Shown here: positions 15,574-24,750 of the stretch, piece by piece
How the letters are laid out: each line of letters opens with the position of its first letter
How positions within the stretch are numbered: the stretch's first letter is position 1
NCBI GenBank assembly: GCA_000761475.1
Contig: JQNW01000003.1
Span: 124,001 to 188,000, forward strand
Origin: Chromohalobacter israelensis
GTDB lineage: Bacteria > Pseudomonadota > Gammaproteobacteria > Pseudomonadales > Halomonadaceae
Reading direction: 5' to 3'
Length of the DNA stretch: 64,000 nt
Notes under the pieces: generated by a model
Database searches by the model: none
Told to the model about the DNA's origin: nothing
Seen by the model: only the letters and a program-made list of their open reading frames with translations
Position numbers and translations under genes: made by a program

Positions 15574-17136
15574 TCAGCCCACGCCGCTGCCATAGCCCAT
15601 GGCGACGCTGGCGGTGGGGGCGGTTTCCACCCAGACGCTCTGGGCCACGGTGTATTCCTTGAGCCCTTCCAGGCCGCTGGAACGCCCGAAGCCGCTGTCG
15701 CCGAAGCCGCCGAACGGCGACATGACATTGATCGCCTTGTAGCTGTTGATCCATACCGTGCCCGCCCGCAAGCGCGCGGCGATGCGATGGGCGCGTGCCG
15801 GGTCCTGGGTCCAGACGGCGCCGGCCAGGCCGAAGCGCGTGGCGTTGGCCAGGCGCACGGCGTCTTCTTCGCTGTCGAACGGCATGACCACCACCACCGG
15901 GCCGAACACTTCCTCCCGGGCGATCGCCATCTCTTCGGTGACATCCGCCAGCACCGTGGGCGCCAGGAAGTAGCCCTCGGCGTCCGCCGGCAAATCCGCC
16001 GGGCGCTGGCCGCCACACAAGAGACGCGCGCCGTGCTGGCGGGCCGCGTCGATCATCGCGGTGATGTGCCGGTACTGCTTGGCGTTCTGTATCGGGCCCA
16101 TCTGGGTCGCCTCGTCGCTGGGCAACCCCACGCGGATCTCGCCCGCGGCGCGTGCCAGCCGCTCGCAGACTACCTCGAACACCTCGCGCTGCACCAGCAG
16201 GCGCGACCCCGCGACGCAACTCTGCCCGGCGGCGGCGAAGATCGCGGCCTGCGCGCCGGCCACGGCATCGTCGAGCCGGGCGTCGTCGAACACGATGTTG
16301 GCCGACTTGCCGCCCAGCTCCAGCACGCTGGGCACCAGACGCTCGGCGCCGGCCTGGGCGATGCGGCGGCCGCTCTCGGGGGAGCCGACGAACACCAGCT
16401 TGCTGATGCCGTCATGCCCGGTGAGTGCCGCGCCCGTGGTGGGGCCGACGCCGTTGACGATGTTGATCAGCCCCTCGGGCAAGCCGCTGCGTTCCAGCAG
16501 CATGGCGATGGCCACCGACGAGAAGGGCGTCATTTCCGAGGGCTTGAGCACGACCCCGTTGCCGGCGGCGATCGCCGGGGCCAGTTGCCAGGCGCAGGTG
16601 AACATGGGGGCGTTCCACGGAGTGATCTGACCGACCACGCCATAGGGCACATGACGCACATAGTTGAGGTGCGAGGTGGGGACCGGAATCACGTCGCCGT
16701 GCTGCTTGTCGCACCAGCCGGCATAGTATTCGAACATCTCGCGGACCTTGTTCACCTCGCCCCGGCAGTCGCGAATGGGCTTGCCCGCGACCACGCTTTC
16801 CAGCTGGGCGAGGGTCTCTTCGTGGCCGCGTAGCGCCCAGGCCGCCGTGGTCATGCGGCGGCCACGCTCGCTGGCCGTCAGCGACATCCATTCCTGCTGG
16901 CCGAGGGTGGCCGCTTCCACGGCGCTGGCCACCCGCTCGGCGCCGGCATCGCGATACTCGATCAGCGGCAGCCCGGTCACGGGGTCGAGCAGTTCGATGC
17001 GCTCGCCCTGGCCGGGGGCGAGCTCCCCCCCGACCCAGTTGCTCAGGGGGGTATCAACATTCATGCCGGCCTGCATGCCCAGCGTGACCAGCAGCTCGGT
17101 GAGGCGTTCGACGGCCGTGGTGTTGAGGGCATTCAT
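15574..17136 (-). CDS. NAD(P)-dependent aldehyde dehydrogenase
   Basis: A cytosolic aldehyde dehydrogenase of 520 residues that oxidises an aldehyde to the acid. Seen motifs: PWNAPMFTCAWQLAPAIAAGN, FVGSPESGRRIAQ, the catalytic Glu block LELGGKSANIVFDDA, the nucleophile block AAGQSCVAGSRLLV and the C-terminal GFGRSSGLEGLKEYT. It is closest in style to betaine-aldehyde/vanillin-type dehydrogenases; substrate cannot be fixed. AGGAGG precedes the ATG, which overlaps the stop of the upstream dehydrogenase (ATGA). It is the last gene of the operon that begins at 20750. Confidence 0.92.
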   Translation of the reverse strand: MNALNTTAVERLTELLVTLGMQAGMNVDTPLSNWVGGELAPGQGERIELLDPVTGLPLIEYRDAGAERVASAVEAATLGQQEWMSLTASERGRRMTTAAWALRGHEETLAQLESVVAGKPIRDCRGEVNKVREMFEYYAGWCDKQHGDVIPVPTSHLNYVRHVPYGVVGQITPWNAPMFTCAWQLAPAIAAGNGVVLKPSEMTPFSSVAIAMLLERSGLPEGLINIVNGVGPTTGAALTGHDGISKLVFVGSPESGRRIAQAGAERLVPSVLELGGKSANIVFDDARLDDAVAGAQAAIFAAAGQSCVAGSRLLVQREVFEVVCERLARAAGEIRVGLPSDEATQMGPIQNAKQYRHITAMIDAARQHGARLLCGGQRPADLPADAEGYFLAPTVLADVTEEMAIAREEVFGPVVVVMPFDSEEDAVRLANATRFGLAGAVWTQDPARAHRIAARLRAGTVWINSYKAINVMSPFGGFGDSGFGRSSGLEGLKEYTVAQSVWVETAPTASVAMGYGSGVG

Positions 17137-18065
17137 TGCGTTTCCTCCTGATTCGGGAAGGGGGCATCCGTTCGAGCCTGGGCCAGGATGGTGTCGGTGA
17201 TGCGATTGAAGTCGGCCGCGTCGGGCAGGCCGGCGGAGTCGTCATGCCAGCGCGCCACGACCCGTTCCAGCAATTCCAGCGGCAGGCCCATGTTGCTGGC
17301 GGCGTCGCGCGCCAGGCGCAGGTCCTTGCGCATCAGGCCGGTGGTGAACCCCGAGTCGAAGGCGTCGGAGAGAATCCACTTGGGGAAGTTGACCTCGCTG
17401 ACGGCACTGCGCCCGGAGCCACTGTTCAGCCCGGCCAGGCAGGCAGCCGGGTCGACGCCGGCGCGGGCCGCCAGGGTCACGGCCTCGGCCGTGGTCAGAA
17501 GATGGGCCGCGCAGAGATAGTTATTGGCCAGCTTGACCACATGGCCGCTGCCCGCCGGGCCGACGTGGGTATGGCGTGCCGACATCGCCTCGAGCATGGG
17601 AGCGAGCCGTTCGATGGTGGCCGGCTCGCCGCCCAGCAGCATGCCGAGGGTGCCGGATGCCGCGCCCGCCGGGCCACCGCTCACCGGCGCGTCGAGCCAT
17701 TCGAGGCCGGCCTCGACCACCTTTCCGGCCAGCTCGCGGGTGACGGCCGGGTCGCTGGTCGAGGTATCGACGATGACGCTGCCCTTCGGGGCCCGCTGCA
17801 GGAGTCCGGGCGAGGCTTCGATGACCTCGCGGACATGGGCCGAGGTGGGCAGCGAGAGCAGGTAGACGTCAGCTTCGGGCAGGTCGTCCAGGGGCGTGAC
17901 GGAAAGCCCGCGGGCCGCCAGGTTGTCCCTCGCCGCGTCGGCGACGTCCGTCCCCGTCACGGTGAAACCGGCGGCATGCAAGGTCATCGCCATGTTGCCG
18001 CCCATCTGTCCTAAACCGATCACGACGATGTTCATGTCATCTGTGTTCATGCCAACTTTGTTCAT
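17133..18065 (-). CDS. 3-hydroxyisobutyrate dehydrogenase-like NAD(P) oxidoreductase
   Basis: A beta-hydroxyacid dehydrogenase family member (about 310 residues), oxidising a 3-hydroxy acid or reducing a semialdehyde. Rossmann motif GLGQMGGNMAMTLHAAG at the N-terminus, substrate-binding DAPVSGGPAGAASGTL, catalytic Lys in GHVVKLANNYL, and C-terminal MRKDLRLARDAA. GGAG 5 bases before ATG 18065 supports this start over ATGs at 18050 and 18035. The following aldehyde dehydrogenase overlaps by 4 bp, so the pair likely acts on consecutive intermediates (for example hydroxy acid to semialdehyde to diacid). Confidence 0.9.
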   Translation of the reverse strand: MNKVGMNTDDMNIVVIGLGQMGGNMAMTLHAAGFTVTGTDVADAARDNLAARGLSVTPLDDLPEADVYLLSLPTSAHVREVIEASPGLLQRAPKGSVIVDTSTSDPAVTRELAGKVVEAGLEWLDAPVSGGPAGAASGTLGMLLGGEPATIERLAPMLEAMSARHTHVGPAGSGHVVKLANNYLCAAHLLTTAEAVTLAARAGVDPAACLAGLNSGSGRSAVSEVNFPKWILSDAFDSGFTTGLMRKDLRLARDAASNMGLPLELLERVVARWHDDSAGLPDAADFNRITDTILAQARTDAPFPNQEETQ

Positions 18066-18253
18066 GCCAGCTCCAGGTTTGTCGTTGTTGCGAATGGGGT
18101 GCTCGCGTCGTTGTTGCTTGCATAGTGGTCGTTCGTATCGTGCTCGTTTGCGCCGCCGGCGCCGAAAACCGGCATCGGGGCGCCGGGCCATGCCTCGGGA
18201 GGCACGGCAAATGGCATGGAAAAACGTGGTGTTCGCTGGGTATGGACGCCTCG

Positions 18254-19423
18254 TCAGGGCGCGTCTCGTTCACCGTTGCCGAGTAGTGTTCTCGCCAGCG
18301 CCGTCCAATACGCCACCCCGATGGGCGCCAGGGCATCGTTGAAGTCGTAATGCGGGTTGTGCAGCGACGCGCTGTTCTCGCCGTTGCCCAGCCAGATATA
18401 GGCGCCGGGGCGCTGCTGGAGCATGAAGGCGAAGTCCTCCGATGCCATGGAGGGCGGCAGGTCGCGATGCACCCGGCGAATGTCCGGCAGCGTCTCCAGC
18501 ACCTCCGCACAGCGCGCGGCGTGCGCGGGGGTGTTGAAGGTGGCCGGGTAGCGCGATTGGTAGTCGATGTCGGTCTCCAGGCCATGGAAGGTGGCCATGG
18601 CCGCGATCGCCTGCCGAAAACGCGTTTCGAGGTGGTCGCGCAGCTCGGGGTCGAAACAGCGCACGGTGCCGCACAGCTCCACGGTTTCGGGCATGACGTT
18701 GTAGGCATCCCCGGCATGGAACTGGGTCACGCTCATCACGGCGGTCTGGTGCGCCGGGGTTTCCCGGCTGACGATGCCCTGCAGCTGATTGACCAGTTGG
18801 CAGGCCGCCAGTACCACGTCCCTGCCCAGGTGCGGCATGGCGGCATGACAGCCGTGCCCCGTGAGCTTCACGCGGAAGACATCGAAGGCCGCCATGACCG
18901 CCGTGTCGTGGACGGCGGCTTCGCCGACCGCCAGGCCCGGCCAGTTGTGCACGCCGTAGACGGCTTCCATCGGGAAACGCGTGAACAGGCCTTCCTCGAC
19001 CATGACGCGTCCGCCGCCTTCGTTTTCTTCCGCCGGCTGGAAGATGAAGTACACCCGGCCGGCAAAGTCGGGCGCCTCGGCGAGGGCACAGGCCGCACCC
19101 AGCAGCATGGTGGTATGGCCGTCGTGGCCGCAGGCGTGCATCTTGCCGGGCGTCGTCGAGGCATGGGGAACGTCGTTGGCTTCGAGCACGTCCAGGGCGT
19201 CGATATCGGCGCGCAGCCCGATGGCGCGCTCGCCGCCATGGCGACCGTCCACCCAGGCGACGACACCGGTGCCGCCGCCGAGGCCGGTGACCTTCTCGAT
19301 GCCGGCGTCCTCGAGAATCTCGACGATGCGCGCGCTGGTGCGATATTCCTCGAAGGCGGTTTCCGGCCGGCGATGAAATTCATGGCGCCATTCGCGCAGC
19401 AATGTGGGGGTGACGGTCGTCAT
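18254..19423 (-). CDS. M20 amidohydrolase (hippurate hydrolase/HipO type)
   Basis: A metal-dependent amidohydrolase of 389 residues that would remove an acyl group from an amino acid or open a similar amide. Metal-site motifs: LRADIDAL, ACGHDGHTTMLLGAA, PAEENEGGGRVMVEEGLF, VYGVHNWPG, and the C-terminal PSMASEDFAFML. AAGGAGG lies just before ATG 19423; the frame extends to 19486 but upstream starts lack this. It follows the DUF3100 transporter by 28 bp, so it probably acts on the imported compound. Confidence 0.9.
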   Translation of the reverse strand: MTTVTPTLLREWRHEFHRRPETAFEEYRTSARIVEILEDAGIEKVTGLGGGTGVVAWVDGRHGGERAIGLRADIDALDVLEANDVPHASTTPGKMHACGHDGHTTMLLGAACALAEAPDFAGRVYFIFQPAEENEGGGRVMVEEGLFTRFPMEAVYGVHNWPGLAVGEAAVHDTAVMAAFDVFRVKLTGHGCHAAMPHLGRDVVLAACQLVNQLQGIVSRETPAHQTAVMSVTQFHAGDAYNVMPETVELCGTVRCFDPELRDHLETRFRQAIAAMATFHGLETDIDYQSRYPATFNTPAHAARCAEVLETLPDIRRVHRDLPPSMASEDFAFMLQQRPGAYIWLGNGENSASLHNPHYDFNDALAPIGVAYWTALARTLLGNGERDAP

Positions 19424-19451
19424 AAGGGCCTCCTTGTCTTCCTTCATGCCG

Positions 19452-20750
19452 TTACAAAAGCGCCTGGGCCACCACCGCCGAGCCAATGAAGGTGCCCGTG
19501 AACACCAGCAGCGACACGATGATCAGCTTCCAGCCCACCTGGCGGAACATGGTGAACTCGCGGGGCGAGAGCGCCAGGCCGGCATAGGCGAGTACCGGCG
19601 TCACGATGGCCAGGAAGCTCACGGATTGAAGCTGCGCCACGATCCAGGCGTTGCCCGGGAACCAGGGCAGGGTCACGGCGATGCTGACCAGCGACACCCA
19701 GGCCACGCCGGGCAGGTAGAAGGGCGCGAAGCGGGTGATGAGCAGCCCCAGCATGGTCATGGCGTACAGGATCACCATGCCTGGCAAGGCCTCCAGGAGG
19801 GAGCCGCCGTTGATGGTGTTGCTGATCCAGGCTACCGCGCACACCACGGCCATCACGATGGCGGTCTGGCCGAGATGGCGCTCGGGGCGCTCTTCCGCGC
19901 TCGGGGGCGTGGCAAGGTCCGGCGCCACCGTCGCCTTGGCACCCGCGGATTGCGCCACGCGCCGGCCGGAACACCATTTGAAGATGCGCTCCGCCAGCGG
20001 CAGGGCGATGAACAGCGAGATATACAGGCCGGTGGCGTAGGTCAGCAGGTTGCTGGCGCCGGCAAAGGCCAGCAGCTCATCCCGCATGGCCGGCAAGGCC
20101 CCGGCGATGGCGCCCGAGCAGGCCGCTACCATGCTGCCGCTGCCCACGCCGCAGGCCATGGCCAGGGCGCGGGGATCGAAGATGTCGAGCGTCGTCAGAT
20201 ACCCGGCCATGAGGGCGAACCACAGGGTGCCGAACATGGTACCCACGACATAGACGCCCATGACCCCGATGCCCTCGGGGCCCTTGAGCCCGTACTTGTC
20301 GGAGATGATGGCGATGTTGGGCTCGCGAGCGATGGAATAGGTCGCGCCGATGGCTTCGCGCCCCATCTTCAGGACGAGCACCGCGAACGGCATGGCGATT
20401 AGCATGGTGCCCAGGTTCCCCAGTTCCTGAAGGATCAGGGCGGGGCCTGCGCTGAGGATCTGCTCGATGGCCGGGCCGATCGTGGAGCCGAACCGGGCGA
20501 TGAACGGCATGATCGACAGCAGGATGATCGGCGCCGCCGCCTCGCTCAATTTCACCGGCACCACTCTTGAGGTCGCCGAAAAGAGGTGAGGGTTGACCAG
20601 CAGGCCGATGATGAAGGCGTAGAACAGCGGCAACAGCAGCAAACTGCCGGGTCCGAGAGGGATCTTGATGATGCCGATGGCTTCCGAGATCAGGGAGGCC
20701 ACCGCCACCAGGACGTGCAAGCGCCAGTCGAGGAGCAGGGAGAGTTTCAT
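19452..20750 (-). CDS. DUF3100 family membrane protein (probable transporter)
   Basis: A polytopic inner-membrane protein of about 432 residues with 11-12 hydrophobic segments, matching the DUF3100 family, whose substrate is not established. Family-like blocks include GIIKIPLGPGSLLLLPLFYAF, IAREPNIAIISDKYGLKGPEG and ACGVGSGSMVAACSGAI. ATG 20750 is chosen (CAGGA upstream); the frame runs on to 20786. It heads the operon with the M20 amidohydrolase and two oxidoreductases, which suggests import of an acylated amino acid or related amide. The substrate role is inference from context. Confidence 0.8.
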   Translation of the reverse strand: MKLSLLLDWRLHVLVAVASLISEAIGIIKIPLGPGSLLLLPLFYAFIIGLLVNPHLFSATSRVVPVKLSEAAAPIILLSIMPFIARFGSTIGPAIEQILSAGPALILQELGNLGTMLIAMPFAVLVLKMGREAIGATYSIAREPNIAIISDKYGLKGPEGIGVMGVYVVGTMFGTLWFALMAGYLTTLDIFDPRALAMACGVGSGSMVAACSGAIAGALPAMRDELLAFAGASNLLTYATGLYISLFIALPLAERIFKWCSGRRVAQSAGAKATVAPDLATPPSAEERPERHLGQTAIVMAVVCAVAWISNTINGGSLLEALPGMVILYAMTMLGLLITRFAPFYLPGVAWVSLVSIAVTLPWFPGNAWIVAQLQSVSFLAIVTPVLAYAGLALSPREFTMFRQVGWKLIIVSLLVFTGTFIGSAVVAQALL

Positions 20751-20982
20751 GGTGTTGTCCTGTTGTTGTAATAAATGAGGTTTCAATGAACCAGGTTTTC
20801 ATGAACGCCGTTGTCATGGCGGGCATGATGAACAATCGCCGCGGGGGGCTGTTCATCTCTGTCATCTGGAGTATCGAAGCGGGTAGTGTTCGAATAAAAG
20901 AAGAAAAGCGTTCTAAATAACAGATCATGCAAAGCGGCCCCTGTCCAGGCCGTGTCAAAACGGCTTGCTGGAGGTTGCTTAA

Positions 20983-21006
20983 ATCGCCCCGCTTTTGCGG
21001 GGCGAT
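20983..21006 (-). terminator. Terminator hairpin inside the left end of the IS
   Basis: A perfect 10-bp stem (ATCGCCCCGC / GCGGGGCGAT) around TTTT. On the minus strand it follows the transposase and is trailed by TTTAAG, so it can end transposase transcription. Confidence 0.7.
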
Positions 21007-21050
21007 GTCGTTGCACCCTTGTCGATGTCACCTCGATAAAGGATCTAGCC

Positions 21051-22496
21051 TCAGACCGGGGCTTGTCTCAGCCGGGTCATCAGCGCCTCGGCCCCGATAT
21101 GTCGCATCAGTCTCTTAAGGTTGTACGCCAGTACCGCCAGACTGATCTCCCCTCGGGCTTTATCGAGCCCGCGCACCAGCAGACGTCCGGCATTCCCCAT
21201 CAGCGTGTCCTTGAGCGTGCCGAAGGGATGCTCGACGGTCGCGCGGCGACGTGTCATCGCCTTGGGGTCCTCTGTCAGGCGTTGTCGCGACGTCTCGAAG
21301 GCGCTTTCATACTGATGGCGGGTGACCGTTCGCCAACGCCCCGCCGTACAGCGTGGCTTGAGCCTACAACCGGCACACGCCGAAGGGTTGGCGTAGTAAA
21401 GAACCTTCTGGGAAGCGTTGCGTTGCTTCAGTGGCAGCCAGTGATCGGCCGGACAGCGGTAGGCATCCCGGGCCGGTTCGTAGTGAAAAGCATCGGCCTG
21501 ATAGAGCTGGCCGCCTCCCTGATTGTTGACGGTCCGCCGGGGCGGGATATGGCAGGCTAGGTTGCGTTCTTCGCAGCGCTGCTGCTGTTCACCGTTGGAA
21601 TAGCCGGCATCGGCCAGTATCGATAAATCCCCTCTTTCCAGCGCCGTCTGGGTCGCTTCCGCCATGGGCTGCAACTGGCGACTGTCATCGCCGTCCTGCA
21701 CCGTCTCGTGGTGCACGATCAGATGGGTGTCGGTATCCACCGCCGTCTGCAGGTTATAGGCGGTGCGGCTTCCCTGCGGCGAGCGCATGAGCCGGGCCTC
21801 AGGCTCACCGGTGACGTGATGCTGGATCCCGAGCCGTTCCATGCGCTCGCGGCTGTCTCGGGTCTGATCACGCAGGGCCTTGAGCCGTTCGAGTGAACGG
21901 CGACGCTGGTCATCGTCGGGCCCATCCCGGTGGGCTTCCTCGTGGTCGGTCTCATCGAGGCCTTCCAGCCAGGCGTCGATACGCGCGTTCAACGCCTGTT
22001 CCTCACGGACCAGCGCCTGGCGGCTCACCACACGCTTCTTGCTAGCCACGGCCCCGAATTTGCTGCCATCGATGGCCACTTCGCGCCTTGCCAGCCAGCC
22101 GGCGTCACGGCAGAAACGCACGAAATGACGGCACAGCTGACGAAACGCGCGCGGATGCTTGCGCCGAAACTCGGCGATGGTCTTGAAGTCGGGAGTCAGC
22201 CGATTGAGCAGCCACATCAGCTCGATATTGCGCTGACATTCGCGTTCCAGCCGGCGTGACGAGCGGATCTGCTGAAGATAGCCGTACAGGTAGAGGCGCA
22301 GCATATCCGCGGGATGGTAGCCCGGGCGCCCGGTCGCAGCGGGTCGAGCCCGCTCGAAGCCCAGGGCATCGAGATCGAGGGAGTCGACATAAAGATCGAT
22401 GACGCGAACGAGGTGATCGTCGGGAATCAGGTCATCGAGAGAAGGCGGCAGCAGGTCGAGCTGCTCGCGAGACGCGCCGGTGATATAGCGTGCCAT
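21051..22496 (-). CDS. IS1182-family transposase
   Basis: A complete 481-residue DDE transposase. The N-terminal part (MARYITGASREQLDLLPPSLDDLIPDDHLVRVID, GRPGYHPADMLRLYLYGYLQ) is the usual IS1182/DUF772 region. The catalytic residues are in AIDGSKFGA (D), ILADAGYSN (D) and VEHPFGTLK (E). A cysteine block near the C-terminus (CAGCRLKPRCTAG) is a typical zinc-like insertion. No frameshift or stop is seen, so the element could be active. Confidence 0.93.
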   Translation of the reverse strand: MARYITGASREQLDLLPPSLDDLIPDDHLVRVIDLYVDSLDLDALGFERARPAATGRPGYHPADMLRLYLYGYLQQIRSSRRLERECQRNIELMWLLNRLTPDFKTIAEFRRKHPRAFRQLCRHFVRFCRDAGWLARREVAIDGSKFGAVASKKRVVSRQALVREEQALNARIDAWLEGLDETDHEEAHRDGPDDDQRRRSLERLKALRDQTRDSRERMERLGIQHHVTGEPEARLMRSPQGSRTAYNLQTAVDTDTHLIVHHETVQDGDDSRQLQPMAEATQTALERGDLSILADAGYSNGEQQQRCEERNLACHIPPRRTVNNQGGGQLYQADAFHYEPARDAYRCPADHWLPLKQRNASQKVLYYANPSACAGCRLKPRCTAGRWRTVTRHQYESAFETSRQRLTEDPKAMTRRRATVEHPFGTLKDTLMGNAGRLLVRGLDKARGEISLAVLAYNLKRLMRHIGAEALMTRLRQAPV

Positions 22497-22608
22497 GACG
22501 AAAACTGCCCATCAGGAAACCTGATGGGCAGTGTGCCAGCCGAGGCTGTGTTTTGACACAGCCTGCTGTCGGGGCCGTTTGCGTTTCCGGGACTGGTGCG
22601 TCGCGGCG

Positions 22609-24750
22609 TTAGCCGTCGGCCATGAGGCCGTCGTCGAGTTCGAAGGCGGTCAGAGCGCCGATGGCGGCGTTCTTGCGATTGCCGTGCCCGGTCAGCGAGG
22701 CCTGGGGCGGGCGTTGAAAGGTTTGGATCGCGGGGGTATCGGTGGCGCTACCGGTGTTCTCGAAGATGCAGTTCCGGAAGGTGAGGTAGTTGCTCTCGTC
22801 GGCCATGAAGACACCGGGCGCTGCGTCCAGGGTGATCATGCTGCCGTGCCGGGCGAGGTCTTTCTGGAAACGGCACCGCTCGAAGCGCACCACATGTCGT
22901 GAATTGCGCTTGTCGCTGTTGTGCAGGTAGAGGTGCCCGCCGCCAGGGGTGAAGTCGAACCGACAGTGGCGATAACGATGATGCTGGGTGGTATCGAAGA
23001 TGTCGAAGCGGGGTACGCCGTCGCCGAGCCGGCAGGCATCCACGTCTAGCGCGTTGAAGGCTTTGACCCAGCCGCTGGGAATCTCGCAGTCGTGCAGGCT
23101 GATGCGCTCGGCGGGGACATGAAAGAGCTGTGCATGGGTGCCGCTCAGCGTGAAATCGCGCAGGTGCGATTGGCCAATGAGCTTGAAGCCTACGGCGGCG
23201 GGCTCATCGGTCTCGCCGTGTCGGCTCTGGAAATGGGCGAGATGCAAATCTCCTTTGAAGCCGTCGGCCGCGACGACCGATGCGTAGCTGGCCCGAATGC
23301 TCTCATGGCGACGAGGGTGGAACGTTTGCCAGGTTTCATCGAGATGGCGGATATCGATGTGCCCATCGCCGGTGAGCGACAGCGTGTTGCCACTGCGGCG
23401 TCTTCCGCGCAGGTGTGTGGTCAGGCGTTGCCCTGTGAAACGGCTGGCTGCGAGCCCCATTTCGATGCAGAACCCCCTGGCGACGTCGCGTGCGAGGCAG
23501 TCGTCGACGGTGTGACGCACGGGAATGCTGCGCAAATCGCTGAGGACGTATCCATCGCCCGTGGTCTCGGCGATGCAGCCGCGCAGGGTAAAGTGTCCGA
23601 AACCCAGCGTCGGAACGCGCCCGGTGGTGGCGACGAAGCCGTAATGCGTCGTATTGCGTGAGCGGCAATTGATAAAGCGCACGTTATCGCTGTTTTCGGC
23701 CCAGAAGCCGGCGTTGTATTCGTCATCGCCGTAATCGATGCTGGCGTGGTGGCCGTTCTCGGCAAGACAGTCGATGAAGTCGATGCGCTCGCTGAGGATG
23801 TACTCCGGGCTATTGCCATAGGTGTCGGAAACGAATCCGATCCGCGTGAAGTCGCGTGCCTGGCAGCGCTCGACCAGACCGTCGTGGGCGTCGACGATGA
23901 AGAAACCGTCCCCATAGTTGCCGCGCGCATGTTCTGCGACGACATCGCGAAGCACGAAATTCCGCGCCCCCGCACGGAGACAGGCAAGGGGAGAGCGGCG
24001 ACAAACCACGTCGTGGACGGTGACGTCATGGCCAATGAGGTCCAGTGGCAAGGCGCCGGTAAAGGCGTCGTGGTTGGAGGTACTCCAGTGAGCGGGATCA
24101 TCGCTGACATTGCCATCCAGCGTCATGCCGGACAGGGTGGCTCCGTCGTTGATTTCGACCAGCGAACCTCGAGTGTCGCGGGTGTAACGCACGGTCGTCC
24201 GCGTGGGGCCTGCGCCGGTCACGCGGATGCCTGTAAAGCGTAAGCCGGTCCCCGAAGAGGCATAGTCTCCCGCTGGAAAGACGACATCGCGCTGTTGGGC
24301 GCTTGCGGTGTCGGCAAGTTGCTTCAAGGCGGTGTATTGGTCGCTGCCATCCCCTAGAGCGCCGAACATGCCGGGCGTGAGTGGACCATCGAGGTCACGA
24401 AGAAAGCGCCCACTGGCCTGGTCGTGGGCACGAAAACAGGTGCCGCCGTCTTCCTCGCGCTGTTCATGGGCAAACCAGGTGAAATGCCCTCCACCCAATG
24501 TATTCCCCGCGTAGTAGCCGGCCACTTCGATGCGCTGCCCGTCCTGAAGACGGGCGACATCCAGCGCTTGCATGTGGGTGATGGCCTCGACACGTAGCAT
24601 GCCTTCCTGTCCTGTAGCTTCCCTGCCTTCCCGTATTGAATGAGTGCCGGCGCCCGTGTCTTGCGCATGGCTGGGCAGCACGTGCGAAATCGTCAGAAAC
24701 GCGCTGCCCTGCAGTAGGCGAGTCAAGAGTCGTCTTCTCGAAGTGTCCAT
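22609..24750 (-). CDS. Tat-exported right-handed beta-helix protein (pectate-lyase-like)
   Basis: A 713-residue protein with the twin-arginine signal SRRRLLTRLLQGSAFLTISHV at the N-terminus, so it is folded before export. The mature part starts with a pectate-lyase superfamily domain (GMFGALGDGSDQYTALKQLADTA, DVVFPAGDY), then many short repeats rich in Asn, Asp and Cys that make a right-handed parallel beta-helix. This fold is used by polysaccharide lyases, glycosidases and epimerases. Lying between two glycan loci, it may trim or modify the exopolysaccharide, but catalytic residues cannot be assigned by eye. Its downstream terminator has been split by the IS. Confidence 0.8.
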   Translation of the reverse strand: MDTSRRRLLTRLLQGSAFLTISHVLPSHAQDTGAGTHSIREGREATGQEGMLRVEAITHMQALDVARLQDGQRIEVAGYYAGNTLGGGHFTWFAHEQREEDGGTCFRAHDQASGRFLRDLDGPLTPGMFGALGDGSDQYTALKQLADTASAQQRDVVFPAGDYASSGTGLRFTGIRVTGAGPTRTTVRYTRDTRGSLVEINDGATLSGMTLDGNVSDDPAHWSTSNHDAFTGALPLDLIGHDVTVHDVVCRRSPLACLRAGARNFVLRDVVAEHARGNYGDGFFIVDAHDGLVERCQARDFTRIGFVSDTYGNSPEYILSERIDFIDCLAENGHHASIDYGDDEYNAGFWAENSDNVRFINCRSRNTTHYGFVATTGRVPTLGFGHFTLRGCIAETTGDGYVLSDLRSIPVRHTVDDCLARDVARGFCIEMGLAASRFTGQRLTTHLRGRRRSGNTLSLTGDGHIDIRHLDETWQTFHPRRHESIRASYASVVAADGFKGDLHLAHFQSRHGETDEPAAVGFKLIGQSHLRDFTLSGTHAQLFHVPAERISLHDCEIPSGWVKAFNALDVDACRLGDGVPRFDIFDTTQHHRYRHCRFDFTPGGGHLYLHNSDKRNSRHVVRFERCRFQKDLARHGSMITLDAAPGVFMADESNYLTFRNCIFENTGSATDTPAIQTFQRPPQASLTGHGNRKNAAIGALTAFELDDGLMADG

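Larger units (their letters stand above)
20946..22565. mobile_element. IS1182-type insertion sequence, complete
   Basis: A 1620-bp element with one transposase gene on the minus strand. The left end CAGGCCGTGTCAAAAC (20946-20961) matches the right end in inverted orientation (22550-22565) at 15 of 16 positions. Both ends are flanked by CTGTC (20941-20945 and 22566-22570), a likely 5-bp target duplication. Joining the flanks without the element and one duplicate rebuilds CGGCCCC-TGTC-GGGGCCG, a terminator hairpin. Inside are hairpins at 20983-21006 (left, terminator-like) and 22506-22531 (right, upstream of the transposase), which may shield the gene from outside transcription. Confidence 0.88.

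Noticed and set aside
14525-16833. Long open frames on the plus strand overlapping the LysR and aldehyde dehydrogenase genes
   Set aside because: They are rich in Ala/Arg/Gly, have no family motifs, and run across genes with clear conserved domains; high GC leaves alternative frames open.
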